56,753 nt of DNA from Gammaproteobacteria bacterium. Its GTDB lineage: Bacteria > Pseudomonadota > Gammaproteobacteria > Arenicellales > Arenicellaceae. Positions within the stretch are counted from its first letter, which is position 1, and every line of letters starts with the position of its first letter. The position numbers and the translations under genes are program-made. Below the pieces are notes generated by a model, which did no database searches, had not been told where the DNA came from, and was given only the letters and a program-made list of their open reading frames with translations. The stretch is taken from contig JAFMHC010000006.1 of NCBI GenBank assembly GCA_017854775.1, forward strand, positions 1-56,753. Reading direction: 5' to 3'. This document shows, piece after piece, positions 33,940 to 43,252 of the stretch.

Positions 33940-34824
33940 CTAATCAAAGACATCTGTATTTTCAAACAACCAATCTTCGGCTAAGACAAAGCTTTGCGCA
34001 CGCTGGTAATTATCTTTGACCCCGGCCATACGACTTAAATATTGCTCTTGGGTTAATTCCCCAAGAATTTTAAATAACTCTTCCAGCGTTGAAAAATGAA
34101 TGATGCCATCTGAATTAAAAAAGTCATCTATTTTTTTCGTGCCGTAGTAAATTGGGATAGTGCCGGTCACAAAGCAATCAATAATTTTCTCGGTAAAATA
34201 AGTGTCTATTACACTGTTTTCCACCACCACTTGAAACATGTAATCTTTAACGCTGTCCAATTTGTACTCAACGTAATTACTTGCAAGAGAGCCGTACAAA
34301 TCCATTCGAACATCGTTCAGCAATGCTCTGCTCCAGTTTTCACGGCTCTTGCTATAAAGGTTATAAATAGCGTGTCTCATTATATGGCCTGACACGTTCA
34401 TTTGTTTTTCTGAAGAAATAAATGAGACAAGTTTGGTTTTGTTATAGAGCTGAAAATCAGCTCGTTTAATCAAGCAGTTACAATGAGGGTAAAAGGTGGT
34501 TTTTTCTGGAAACTGGTCAATGAAATCTTGATTGTGAGTGAGGATGCGATCAAACACATCAATGTTATTTTCAAGAAACTCATAGGTCTGTGGCGCTATA
34601 TACCGGGATTCGACAATAAACGCTATTTTTTCCGCACAGTCATGGTTTAGAGCGTGTGTTAACTCGGAATCAGTATAAAAAACTTTTTCATCTTTGCCTG
34701 GTTTTGGGTGGGGGTCTGAGTAATAACACCTGCGAATATCCCACTCCATGTGCTGCGAGTCATTGATTGATTCCCAGGTATATTTAACCCAATGTAAATG
34801 CGTATATAGTTTGAATTTTTTCAT
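33940..34824 (-). CDS. GT10-type (alpha-1,3) fucosyltransferase-like protein
   Basis: 294 aa. The C-terminal half carries VVVENSVIDTYFTEKIIDC and FVTGTIPIYYG, the hallmark of GT10 fucosyltransferases (E-N-S...Y-x-T-E-K-I...G-x-x-P-I-Y-x-G). This binds GDP-fucose or a related GDP-sugar. The N-terminal half is divergent (HLHWVKYTWESINDSQHM). With the GDP-mannose epimerase in the island, the donor might be GDP-L-galactose rather than GDP-fucose (inference). It ends 11 bp from the GT60-like gene, convergently. Confidence 0.85.
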   Translation of the reverse strand: MKKFKLYTHLHWVKYTWESINDSQHMEWDIRRCYYSDPHPKPGKDEKVFYTDSELTHALNHDCAEKIAFIVESRYIAPQTYEFLENNIDVFDRILTHNQDFIDQFPEKTTFYPHCNCLIKRADFQLYNKTKLVSFISSEKQMNVSGHIMRHAIYNLYSKSRENWSRALLNDVRMDLYGSLASNYVEYKLDSVKDYMFQVVVENSVIDTYFTEKIIDCFVTGTIPIYYGTKKIDDFFNSDGIIHFSTLEELFKILGELTQEQYLSRMAGVKDNYQRAQSFVLAEDWLFENTDVFD

Positions 34825-34885
34825 TCTTTTGTTGATTCTAGCTCTCTCTAGTAAAGACCGGCTTAAGCCAACTCTTCAACAAGAC

Positions 34886-35617
34886 CTAATATTGAGATGC
34901 AAAGTCAAAAATCATTTTGGTCTCTTGGTCAAAACATGCATACGCAGCACCCTGCTCCGCAGCAGGCAGTGTTCCAACGTAATCCCATAGTGACGTGAAA
35001 CCTGCTGGGCCTTTTTCGCTACCATGCCAATAACCGTTACCCCACCGATAGATATAACTTGGGCGTAATGCCGTTCCGTAATAAGTACCTTTGCCTGAAG
35101 CTTCTAAGAGTGAATCCCTAAATTTCAGGTCAAATGCGAGTTCAGTTGTTTGTGGGTATCCCCCAACCTCTTCAAATAGCCTACGAGTAAAGCGCCAGCT
35201 CGAATGAAAAAAGCCGTTTGTGTCTTCAGTTTGAGCGCATCCGAAAGCTTGGTTGTGAGTATTCCAAACCTTTTCTGGAATATAGAATTCACTCTGTTTT
35301 TTCAAGTGACATTCAGCCACACTGCTTAAATTCCACGGTAGAAAAATATCATCGTCTTCCCAGACTGCAATTACGTCACCAACACAAAGACTTATCAGCT
35401 GATTGAATTTTTCGGGCAAATTAGGAAAACGAACGTTGGTTGAAATCACTCTCCAGTTTGCACCCTCGGATTCACTAAACTGGTTCGCATCATCTAATAC
35501 GATAAGTTCACAACGGTCCTTCGGATAATTCTGGGCCTCGAAACAGGCGATCGCATTGCGAAGTAACTCAGGTCTTTTGTAAGTCGGGCAAACACATGAA
35601 ATAAAAGGTAACGACAT
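34886..35617 (-). CDS. GT2-family glycosyltransferase
   Basis: 243 aa, GT-A fold. The N-terminal PFISCVCPTYKRPELLRNAI and ELIVLDDANQ bind the nucleotide, and AVWEDDDIFLPWNL holds the D-x-D metal motif. It has no membrane segment and is short, so it is a cytoplasmic single-domain enzyme. It is the first gene of a two-gene minus-strand unit with the GT10-like gene and closes the island on the right. Confidence 0.85.
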   Translation of the reverse strand: MSLPFISCVCPTYKRPELLRNAIACFEAQNYPKDRCELIVLDDANQFSESEGANWRVISTNVRFPNLPEKFNQLISLCVGDVIAVWEDDDIFLPWNLSSVAECHLKKQSEFYIPEKVWNTHNQAFGCAQTEDTNGFFHSSWRFTRRLFEEVGGYPQTTELAFDLKFRDSLLEASGKGTYYGTALRPSYIYRWGNGYWHGSEKGPAGFTSLWDYVGTLPAAEQGAAYACFDQETKMIFDFASQY

Positions 35618-35977
35618 TGGCCATTCAATTATTGGTAAACAATTAACTTAACGAGAACTCAAGAAAGTATACAAGATAATCTCAATGACTTTATTGAAAA
35701 ATAAAGACGCTAGCTTAACGAAATTCAATTGAATATGACTATTTTTTGCCTTAGAAGTCTTACAAATGTATATTTTGCTTGCTTTTCAGGCATATAGAGG
35801 GAAACCAATGAACTGGAAAATCCATTTAAGTCATTGCATCTTAAATACGTTTAAGTGGTGGGGCATGCGCGGTTATTCGTCTCGTCCCTGAGACTTACAC
35901 CTGCGGCTGTTCAATGCCCTCGCGATGACATTACAAACGCACGACTATGTTTACTTCCGCATACTATCTCTACCGTA
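35618..35977. other. Intergenic region at the right end of the glycosylation island
   Basis: 360 bp. It holds the promoter of the GT2/GT10 unit on its left side, and at 35856-35874 a 19-bp stretch TGGTGGGGCATGCGCGGTT. That stretch matches 18 of 19 bases of the tRNA-Lys 3' end at 41045-41063, so it may be an attachment-site relic. No gene seen. Confidence 0.45.
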
Positions 35978-37135
35978 TTAAACTGTAGCCAATCGTTTTT
36001 GTTGATACGGATACTCAGATTCTCGATGCTGAAACTCTAGAATAGCGTTTTTTATGATTCGACCTTCATCGATGTTAATCGCTCGACGAATAGTCTCATT
36101 TAACGCCCAGCTCGCGCGCCCTTCCACCACCGTCGGCAAATGAACAATCAGAGCCGCAGAGATTGAACGTGAGGCGCTTTCCCAAAGGTAGCTTGGAGTG
36201 TGATCAACGGCGTAATAGTCTACCGTTTCAAATTTGAACATCGGATCTTTAAAGGTCGTTGGTTTGGCAAAAAAGAAGCCCATCCCCTCATCACAACTTA
36301 CGTCAATAATCAGACTATTGGGCTTAAGGCACGAGCTTTCCGCCTCGGTGACATAGTCAATGGGATTCTCCGTTTCCTGAAAAGTGCCGTTAACGATAAT
36401 GTCAGCTTCACTGATCAACTCCGTCAGCGGCTGAGTAGTTCCATCATGCTCTACTAACATCATACGGGCTTCACCCTCGCCACCCTCACATAAGCGAATG
36501 TAATGACAATCAAGGACTTCTTCACGTACTTCGTGATCGGGCCGCTGTATACAGATTGTAATGTCTCTAAACCCGTGTGCCTTTAACGCATATATTGCAC
36601 CTCGGCTAACCGCTCCAAAACCAAAAATAATGGTTTTACGCTGGTTACCGTAGTGCCCGTCGATACCCTTAAGCCTTAGCGCATGTAGTACCGCGCAATA
36701 ACCCGCCATTTCGTTATTCTTATAAAATGTGTGTCGTCCAATCTGGCCGGTTGGCGACCAGACAAACATATCCTCAAGCGCAATCAAGGTCTGCTTGCGA
36801 TCAATTGCAGCCTGGGTAATTGCCTGCTGCTGAACAGTGTGGGCATAGCCCCATAATATTCCACCTTCACGCAGTTCCTCGAGGTCGCTCAATACCGGCT
36901 TACAAATAACTACATTACCAAGCTCAGCTAGTAGTTCGCTGCGTTTAGCTATACCGCCAGTCTGTGCAATAATTTCCGCGTCGCTTACGCCAAATGGCAA
37001 GCCATAGCCTTCCTCAAATACTAGCTTTCGACGAATTGGCTCAGGGATACGGCACAAATGATCAGGATGAATAGGAAAACGTCGTTCATCCTCTTTTCTC
37101 GAAGTGCCGATGACTCCAAATGTTGGATTACTCAT
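35978..37135 (-). CDS. N5-(carboxyethyl)ornithine synthase-like / alanine dehydrogenase family enzyme
   Basis: 385 aa of the alanine-dehydrogenase/transhydrogenase fold. FGVIGTSRKEDERRFPIHP starts like N5-(carboxyethyl)ornithine synthase (a K-x-x-E-x-R-x-x-x-P segment). VFEEGYGLPFGVSD, LREGGILWGYAH and NEMAGYCAVLHALRL follow. The NAD(P) Rossmann motif is IIFGFGAVSRGAI, and YYAVDHTPSYLWESASRSI matches the C-terminal signature. It would reductively join pyruvate to an amino group or oxidise an alanine-like substrate. It stands alone, divergent from nhaC; the antiporter could handle a linked ion or amino-acid flux (weak inference). Confidence 0.75.
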   Translation of the reverse strand: MSNPTFGVIGTSRKEDERRFPIHPDHLCRIPEPIRRKLVFEEGYGLPFGVSDAEIIAQTGGIAKRSELLAELGNVVICKPVLSDLEELREGGILWGYAHTVQQQAITQAAIDRKQTLIALEDMFVWSPTGQIGRHTFYKNNEMAGYCAVLHALRLKGIDGHYGNQRKTIIFGFGAVSRGAIYALKAHGFRDITICIQRPDHEVREEVLDCHYIRLCEGGEGEARMMLVEHDGTTQPLTELISEADIIVNGTFQETENPIDYVTEAESSCLKPNSLIIDVSCDEGMGFFFAKPTTFKDPMFKFETVDYYAVDHTPSYLWESASRSISAALIVHLPTVVEGRASWALNETIRRAINIDEGRIIKNAILEFQHRESEYPYQQKRLATV

Positions 37136-37517
37136 GCTAGCTGCCTTTTGGTTGAAACGCGTGAAATTTAGATGATGAAAACTCAGTCTACGGCATTTTC
37201 TGACTCACACTGACTTATCTCGCATAAAAGCAGTTATTTAATTCGCCGATACCCTGCCGCATAAACTGTTACTCTAATTCGTGCTGTTACTTGCCCTGCC
37301 CCTAAATACGCGGCCGCTCATTTGCATCAGTAAATTGAGCCACGCGAGTTCTCTTGATCTTTTAATAAGCCGAGCTATTTGAGACTTCACAGCTAAGACC
37401 AAAGCTAAGACAGAAGCTACTTGGTTCTGTTTCTAGGTCGTAGCACCACAGCACTGTTGTCGACTATAGGCCGCCAATGGCAATTTCACCCTATCGCTAA
37501 AACAGGTTTACTACACG
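37136..37517. other. Divergent intergenic region before nhaC
   Basis: 382 bp between divergent genes, so promoters for both lie here. GTCGTAGCACCACAGCACT near 37438 resembles GTCGTAGCACTACAGCTCT near 41466, perhaps relics of the same repeat. No gene seen. Confidence 0.3.
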
Positions 37518-39035
37518 ATGAATGATTATGGATTTCTTTCAATTGTCCCGCCTCTGCTAACCATCGCAGTAGCACTGTATAGCCGCAATGTATTGTTCGC
37601 ACTGATTACTGGTATCTTCAGCGGTGCATTAATCATTGCAGACTTCAATCCGTTCTATGCCGTTTTAGAGGCGATGGAAAATCAGGTCTTAAAGGAAGTT
37701 ACTACCGGCTCTCAAGTACAAGTGATATTAATCATTTTTGTGATCGGCGGTTTTGTCAAATTGCTTGAAGTATCTGGTGGCGCTGCGGCCTTCGCAAGCA
37801 AGCTTACACGTTTCGTTACCAGCCCAGCAAAAGCACAACTGCTGGTTTGGCTATCAGGTCTTGGTATATTTTTCACCGACTCCGGTAATAGTTTAATCGT
37901 CGGGCCACTGTATCGCTCAGTGTTCGATCAATTGAAAATCTCCCGCGAGAAGCTGGCCTATATCCTCGATACCACTTCCGCACCGATCAGCATTTTAATC
38001 CCATTTATTGCTTGGGGCGCTTACATCACCTCACTGATCGACAAAGCCTACACAGAAATCGGCCTTAGCGAGAATGCATTTAGCGTGCTGCTTAAAGTTT
38101 TTCCGTATCAGTTTTATGCATTTCTAGCACTCGTATCAGTTCCAATCATCATATTCATAGGCAAAGACTTTGGCCCTATGCGCAAGGCACAGGAGCAACT
38201 TTTGGAACAACTCGACGATGATGTCGAGTTAGATAACGAAGCAAACTTGAGCGAGAACCAAGCCGCCTCTGAGCATGTCGGAGTATTTCTCTATCCATTA
38301 GCTGTAATGCTGCTCTTGATTGGCGGTTTGATTATCTGGCACGCCACTCACGGCGGCTTGTCTAGCACTCACATATATTCAACCTTGGCGATTGCCTATT
38401 TGGCGGCGTCTTTTACCTGTATGGAAATGATGCGCCGTCAACAATCGGTATCCTATTCCGACTCGCTGATGATCTTCATCAAAGGCGCAGAATCACTAGT
38501 CTATATTTCTATTGTTCTGGTGCTTGCTTGGTCTTTGAGTTCAATTACCAAAGACCTAAATACAGCGCAATACTTGTCCTCACTTATTAGCGGAAAAGTA
38601 TCGCCGCTGTACTTTCCAATGATTGTCTTTGTTCTTGGTGCGATAATCTCACTGACCACAGGGTCCTCTTACGGCACCTTCGCGATCTTAATGTCGATAG
38701 CAATTCCGGTAGGGTTTGATATGGGAGCGTCAATGTACTTGACCATTGCGGCGGTGTTAAGTGGTGGGCTTTTTGGTGATCACGTATCACCGATCTCTGA
38801 CACCACGGTGCTCGCGTCAGCCGGCGCTGAGTGTGATCATCTCGCACATGTGACAACGCAGGCCGCTTATGCTGGGGTGACCGGTTTTGTAGCACTGATG
38901 GCTTTTGGATTGGCCGGAGTTTATGAGTCGCCCTACGTCTTACCAGTTTCAATTATCGTGTTGTTTATCGTGCTGTCAGTTCTTATGAAAGTATCGAACA
39001 GAGAAAACGCCAGCAAACCGGACAACTTACCTTAG
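37518..39035 (+). CDS. NhaC-type Na+/H+ antiporter
   Basis: 505 aa with about 11-12 membrane segments and no signal peptide. TPAKAQLLVWLSGLGIFF-like helix and FTDSGNSLIVGPLYRSV are typical of NhaC; LDTTSAPISILIPFIAWGAY and GGLFGDHVSPISDTTVLAS are the strongest signatures of the family. A cytoplasmic acidic loop occurs near residue 240 (EQLDDDVELDNEANLS). It exchanges sodium, or a related cation or substrate, for protons, expected in a marine bacterium. Confidence 0.9.
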   Translation: MNDYGFLSIVPPLLTIAVALYSRNVLFALITGIFSGALIIADFNPFYAVLEAMENQVLKEVTTGSQVQVILIIFVIGGFVKLLEVSGGAAAFASKLTRFVTSPAKAQLLVWLSGLGIFFTDSGNSLIVGPLYRSVFDQLKISREKLAYILDTTSAPISILIPFIAWGAYITSLIDKAYTEIGLSENAFSVLLKVFPYQFYAFLALVSVPIIIFIGKDFGPMRKAQEQLLEQLDDDVELDNEANLSENQAASEHVGVFLYPLAVMLLLIGGLIIWHATHGGLSSTHIYSTLAIAYLAASFTCMEMMRRQQSVSYSDSLMIFIKGAESLVYISIVLVLAWSLSSITKDLNTAQYLSSLISGKVSPLYFPMIVFVLGAIISLTTGSSYGTFAILMSIAIPVGFDMGASMYLTIAAVLSGGLFGDHVSPISDTTVLASAGAECDHLAHVTTQAAYAGVTGFVALMAFGLAGVYESPYVLPVSIIVLFIVLSVLMKVSNRENASKPDNLP

Positions 39036-39039
39036 TGGC

Positions 39040-39073
39040 TTAGGTTTTTTTACGACTTAGGTTTCTTTACGAC
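39040..39073 (+). repeat. 17-bp tandem duplication after nhaC
   Basis: TTAGGTTTTTTTACGAC followed at once by TTAGGTTTCTTTACGAC, with a third weaker partial copy. A CATGCT hexamer is repeated three times at 39159-39176. The rest of the 290-bp gap to 39325 holds nothing recognisable. Confidence 0.8.
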
Positions 39074-39324
39074 ATCGGCTTCTTTATAGAGAAGAGTAAA
39101 GCATTCTGAGCACCTTCGTGCTAACTAATTGAACCTGATGACTAGCCTCACTCAACATCATGCTCATGCTCATGCTCTAACAATGATTGCTTGATTCTAC
39201 AGATAACTCAGTTGCAACGCGTCGGCAATTGTAGTTATACGATCAGCTTAGACACTAATAATTATTAGTCTGTTAGATACACTATTCACCAAATTTGACT
39301 CATAGAACGAAACCCTGAGTAAGG

Positions 39325-40731
39325 CTAGCTATACGTGTAACCAACGAATGCGGCGGAGCTCAGCAGCATGATGACTAGCATAACTAAGTACATCGCTGAA
39401 ATAATAACAACAGATGGAATAGTCGCCCAGCGTGAGCGTTGATAAACCACTCGCATAGAGCGGTAGATGTAGTAAGGCACATACAAATTCCACAATAAAC
39501 CCAGAGGTACGCTAATACCACCTGAAAACGTCATTCTCAGCTGTATCGTAAATAGCCCTGCGATCAACAATGAATAGAAAACGGCCTGCGCTTTAGATTT
39601 CGAAAATTTCTCTAATAGAAAATCACGCAGATACCGATAGGCATATAGTACGAAAATCAGTGTAAGTCCCAAGGCAACAGAAAGCTCAAGTGATGGCCAG
39701 TGCCGGGTTACTTGAGACACCATTGTGGTGAAAATTATTACTGCAAATAAAAATGCGTGGTTATGCAGAACGTAAACAAGGTGTTCAACATAGTACCTCC
39801 CACTGCCTAAATACAAAATTTTGAATAGCAGCGCGACAAACGGTAAAAACAAGAATAACGCTTTCGGCAACGGTTGCATAAATTTGCTAACAACCGCTTG
39901 TTTGTTACCCGCTTCAATATCGCTTCTTATAGATGCTATTGCTTTGCGGATATTTTGTTGAATCTGAGCATCGACCTCGTCAGAGAATAAGCCCGAGTTA
40001 AAAGTGAAGGCTTGATCCACTTCAGAGCCTGTCCCAGGCGTTATACTTTCAGCATCACCGATAAGCTCAACTTCAGGGCTGGTTTTTAGGTCGATGAGCA
40101 ACCCATCTTGACCATTAAGTGAGCCAAGGTAAGCAAACGCTAGAATACTGAATAGCAGGTAAAGACGAAGCGGCGACATGTACTTCTGGCGCCGACCCGA
40201 CAAATAGGCCGATGTTAGTTCGCCCGGCTTAAGCAATAGAAGGCAAAAACTACGCCATAGCTTCGACTCCACGACAAAGACTTCATTGGTAAACTCACTT
40301 GTCACCGATCGGATGCTCGGCACTCTGGGCTCCTCTCTTTGTCCACATACCGCGCAAAACCGCCCTGTTAGTTCGGCGTCACAGTTTGCGCATGCTCCAT
40401 GCTCAGCCAAAGCAGCTTCAGCAACGGACAGTACTCGACGAGTGGCAGTGAAATTCCCTTGAAAGGCGAGGTCGGCCTTAGACCGCATCTGCTCAGCCTG
40501 GTGATTCAGGTAGTCATCTAATGCCGCCTGACTAATTAGCCGATATTGTACACAGCGATGTTTTTGAGATTCATCGTCAACATCCGGAACAGACGTGGCC
40601 GCAGAAATAAAGCCAGGAATTGCCAGCATTTCTTCGGTGTGTTGGTGTAACCATTCGTCAAAACGGTCGATAACGTCTACATCAATACTCAAATTGACTT
40701 CGTAAATTACACTTTGAAGATTCTCGGCCAA
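39325..40731 (-). CDS. DUF4286 + DUF3667 membrane protein
   Basis: 468 aa. Residues 1-105 resemble DUF4286 (VIYEVNLSIDVDVIDRFDEWL, a ferredoxin-like antibiotic-monooxygenase-type fold). Residues 112-135 carry a four-cysteine zinc ribbon (CANCDAEL...CAVCG), and the rest is a DUF3667-type membrane domain with about five helices (LLLLKPGELTSAYLSGRRQ, YMSPLRLYLLFSILAF). DUF3667 proteins are unstudied membrane proteins. The cytoplasmic N-terminal domain fused to it is less usual. It is a single gene on the minus strand. Confidence 0.75.
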   Translation of the reverse strand: MAENLQSVIYEVNLSIDVDVIDRFDEWLHQHTEEMLAIPGFISAATSVPDVDDESQKHRCVQYRLISQAALDDYLNHQAEQMRSKADLAFQGNFTATRRVLSVAEAALAEHGACANCDAELTGRFCAVCGQREEPRVPSIRSVTSEFTNEVFVVESKLWRSFCLLLLKPGELTSAYLSGRRQKYMSPLRLYLLFSILAFAYLGSLNGQDGLLIDLKTSPEVELIGDAESITPGTGSEVDQAFTFNSGLFSDEVDAQIQQNIRKAIASIRSDIEAGNKQAVVSKFMQPLPKALFLFLPFVALLFKILYLGSGRYYVEHLVYVLHNHAFLFAVIIFTTMVSQVTRHWPSLELSVALGLTLIFVLYAYRYLRDFLLEKFSKSKAQAVFYSLLIAGLFTIQLRMTFSGGISVPLGLLWNLYVPYYIYRSMRVVYQRSRWATIPSVVIISAMYLVMLVIMLLSSAAFVGYTYS

Positions 40732-40837
40732 ATTTTTTTTGATAATTAGTCTAGAAGATAGACTTACCCTAGCACTATATCAACGGCGTTTCATTGTTGG
40801 ATTGCATTAATGCTCGATAGTGCCTAAATGTTATGCC

Positions 40838-40980
40838 TTAACTCCGCAGGAGTTACCCATGACTTTTTCCACATCTGAGCGGCAGTCCTTACCCAGATAG
40901 ATTAATGGCGAAGCCAAAAAGAGCATCAGCCCAAAGATCCGCTCATTATTAGTAAGTAAAATTTTGTCGAAAATTCGTTC
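40838..40980 (+). repeat. Diverged copy A of an integrase-associated tract
   Basis: It shares with 51459-51605 the hairpin AACTCCGCAGGAGTT (40840-40854), the run CATGACTTTTTCCACAT, ATGGCGAAGCCA-like and CCAAAGATC blocks in the same order. It contains the DnaA-box-like TTTTCCACA (40865-40873). No coding potential that I trust; it is next to the tRNA-Lys scar. Confidence 0.75.
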
Positions 40981-41002
40981 GCACCGGCAACACCTCGCAA
41001 CA

Positions 41003-41036
41003 AAAACGAAAAAGGCCACCCGAAGGTGGCCTGCTT
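41003..41036 (-). terminator. Terminator following the tRNA-Lys 3' half
   Basis: On the minus strand GGCCACC-TTCG-GGTGGCC (41014-41031) is followed by TTTTTCGTTTTTG. The very stable UUCG tetraloop and T-run make it a convincing intrinsic terminator 8 bp past the tRNA CCA end. Confidence 0.85.
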
Positions 41037-41044
41037 TGTTTGAA

Positions 41045-41092
41045 TGGTGGGGCGTGCGCGGTTCGAACGCGCGACCACCTGATTAAAAGTCG
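41045..41092 (-). pseudogene. 3' half of tRNA-Lys(UUU), attachment-site scar
   Basis: Minus strand: anticodon loop CTTTTAA with anticodon TTT, 3' strand TCAG of its stem, variable loop GTGGTC, T-arm GCGCG-TTCGAAC-CGCGC (perfect 5-bp stem), acceptor 3' strand ACGCCCC, discriminator A and encoded CCA. Upstream of the anticodon loop the sequence does not pair (TCGA instead of CTGA) and no D-arm or 5' acceptor strand (GGGGCGT) exists. It is therefore only the 3' half, ending at the usual crossover position of tyrosine recombinases that use tRNA genes. Confidence 0.85.
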
Positions 41093-41624
41093 ACCTTTGA
41101 GACTATAAATTTAATATAATCAATGACTTATAAGGCTGATTAGTTATAACAGTTATTTCTTTAGTATCAGCAACTTAAGCCAATTTAGGCTAATTTACGC
41201 AAACTGAGCACTGTACCTAATTTGTACCCATTTTGCTGAAGCCGTCGATACAGAACTCAAAACTGAGCCGAGGAAATCGATGCTCCACCTCACAATTCTT
41301 AGAGCCTAGATTCTATGATTGTCAGTCCGCCTTTTACGGACATTTGAGTATTTGTAGTTTTACCACTCATGAAGTGGGCATCGGTATAGGAAAACTGCAA
41401 GTATTATTGTCGCTCGTGCAGTTTAAGACTTAGCTCGGTAGCGTGCGGGTGTCTCCGGATCTTGTCGTAGCACTACAGCTCTATATAGTCAAAACTTTGC
41501 TCTAACAACAGCCTCTGAATAGTTCAATCAACTTTCAATTTTCTGCCGTTGCACTTTAGACATTTCCTCTAAAGCGGCATTGCCAAGTTAGCTTCTATAC
41601 CCAAATGAAATCACTTCCACAATA

Positions 41625-42055
41625 TTAAGCAATGATGCTTACCCAAACAGAGAACCTATTTCTCGTAAAGATTCTATGATTCTTCGAAGAAATAAAATGC
41701 CGAGCGAGATTGAATAGAGTGTAAACAGTCGCGTGTAAACCAGGAAATCGTTGAGCTTGAATAGTAGATTTAAACTTCCTCATACCTCGTTTTCGAAGAA
41801 GAACGTCTACGCCCTCTCCGTCTTGATCTACATCGCGCCACAAATAATATTGAACGCCGTTTATCTTGACAAAAACTTCGTCAAGATAAAACGCATCACC
41901 GAGGCCTTTGTGTTTTTTTTCTGTGCTCTCGAGAAAACTTTCATCCAAATTTATTACACCGTAGTCGTATCGCTTCGAGGTTCACAACCATGCCCCGTTG
42001 AGCGAGGAGATCTTCAACGAATGGTCCGGCACTCCGACGATGAACTAGGTTAAAC
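41625..42055 (-). mobile_element. IS6-family transposase pseudogene
   Basis: Minus-strand pieces in order match the IS6 transposase. The first is VEDLLAQRGMVVN with RLRCNKFG and a stop, from the N-terminal segment. DAFYLDEVFVKINGVQYYL with WRDVDQDGEGVDVLLRKR comes from the DDE core: the first Asp and the second (VDQDG) are seen. AQRFPGLHATVYTLFNLARH comes from the C terminus. The middle with the catalytic Glu is deleted, and there is a frame break near 41945. No terminal inverted repeats could be paired. The element is dead. Confidence 0.75.
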
Positions 42056-42179
42056 CGAAAGCATAGCCAGACGGCGTACTAAATTATTTCTGTGGGAAGC
42101 TGGGATTGTTTATAAATGCTGGCTCAAGAATTATCTAATAAGTCGAGTTAATTTGGCGGTAACGTGCGTCATTCTCGAC

Positions 42180-43220
42180 TCAGGAGTTTTCTTTTACGAA
42201 ACGACCTATAGCGGTGGTAACTTTCTCGGCCTGTTCTAGATGCGGCGAGTGCCCAACCCCATCCATTTTCAACACAGTTAGCTGCTTGGCTGACTCATTA
42301 AGTTTATCAATGAACTGCACATCAAAAACACGATCCTCGGTGCCCCAAATAAGCATAGCTGGAACATTCAATGTAGCGCTTCGACTTGGCCAATAGTCGC
42401 TGTCTTGGATTTCACCAACTTCGGGCAGGTTGGCTCGATACCAATTTATATGAGCATTAAAACGCTTTACATTACCCGTGGCGTTTAACATTAGCAGCCC
42501 CTGTTCAAGACTCAGATTGCCATTTTCAACTAAGGGCAAATAGAGGTTTTTCCAAAGGCGTTTGGGTGCCCCTAGTACTTTGAGTAAAAGCGGGTTAGCG
42601 CCTTTTAATTTTTCAACATAACTCGACGCCGCTTGCTGAGACGGGCTTTTCAAAAGAAGGTCTAACATTAAGTTCTGGGGCGGAGCGCTAATACCGATCA
42701 CACTTTTAACACGCCCAGGGTATTTCTGAGCGAAGCCAAAGACCATGGCGCCACCCCAATCGTGACCGACTAAGTGCACCTTCTGAACGTTTAACTTCTT
42801 GAGCAAGGCGTCAATATGCTCTGCCATGTTTGCTAACTTATAAGAATCTATGTTATTTGGTGCGCTGGATAAACCAGCGCCAAGACCATCGATAGCGATA
42901 ACTCGATAGTTGGTACTTAGGCCCTCAATTTGATGGATAAACGAGTACCAAAATTGTGGGAAGCCATGCACAAATAGAATTGTTTCGGCGTTAGACTTCC
43001 CCGCTTCAATGTAATGAAGGTCTAGCTTTTTATAGCGAAAATACGACTCTGTTAGTTGCGCACCTGACTGTGAGTTCAGATTGGCAAACTCAACCGCTGG
43101 GTCGGGCTTGCCTACGCCAGATTCTATCGGGATCATAGACCAAGAAATTCCGATAAGTGCCAGTATTGCTAACAATGCCAGCAACCAATAGAAAACTTTC
43201 TTCAATTTCTTAAGTATCAT
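42180..43220 (-). CDS. Alpha/beta-hydrolase, epoxide hydrolase/haloalkane dehalogenase-like
   Basis: 346 aa with an N-terminal membrane anchor (FYWLLALLAILALIGISWS). FVHGFPQFWYSF is the oxyanion HGxP motif. The nucleophile elbow VHLVGHDWGGAMVFG has aspartate as nucleophile, as in epoxide hydrolases and dehalogenases. WGTEDRVF carries the acid and GVGHSPHLEQ the histidine. It is the last gene of the four-gene minus-strand catabolic unit, 32 bp after the PQQ dehydrogenase. An epoxide, ester or halide bond is the probable target; substrate not readable. Confidence 0.85.
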   Translation of the reverse strand: MILKKLKKVFYWLLALLAILALIGISWSMIPIESGVGKPDPAVEFANLNSQSGAQLTESYFRYKKLDLHYIEAGKSNAETILFVHGFPQFWYSFIHQIEGLSTNYRVIAIDGLGAGLSSAPNNIDSYKLANMAEHIDALLKKLNVQKVHLVGHDWGGAMVFGFAQKYPGRVKSVIGISAPPQNLMLDLLLKSPSQQAASSYVEKLKGANPLLLKVLGAPKRLWKNLYLPLVENGNLSLEQGLLMLNATGNVKRFNAHINWYRANLPEVGEIQDSDYWPSRSATLNVPAMLIWGTEDRVFDVQFIDKLNESAKQLTVLKMDGVGHSPHLEQAEKVTTAIGRFVKENS

Positions 43221-43252
43221 GGTTTTTACGTATTAAAGCCCGACCGCGCTAA

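Noticed and set aside
40831-41019. 62-codon minus-strand frame
   Set aside because: It covers the repeated noncoding tract and the terminator; no protein features and the tract elsewhere does not keep the frame.
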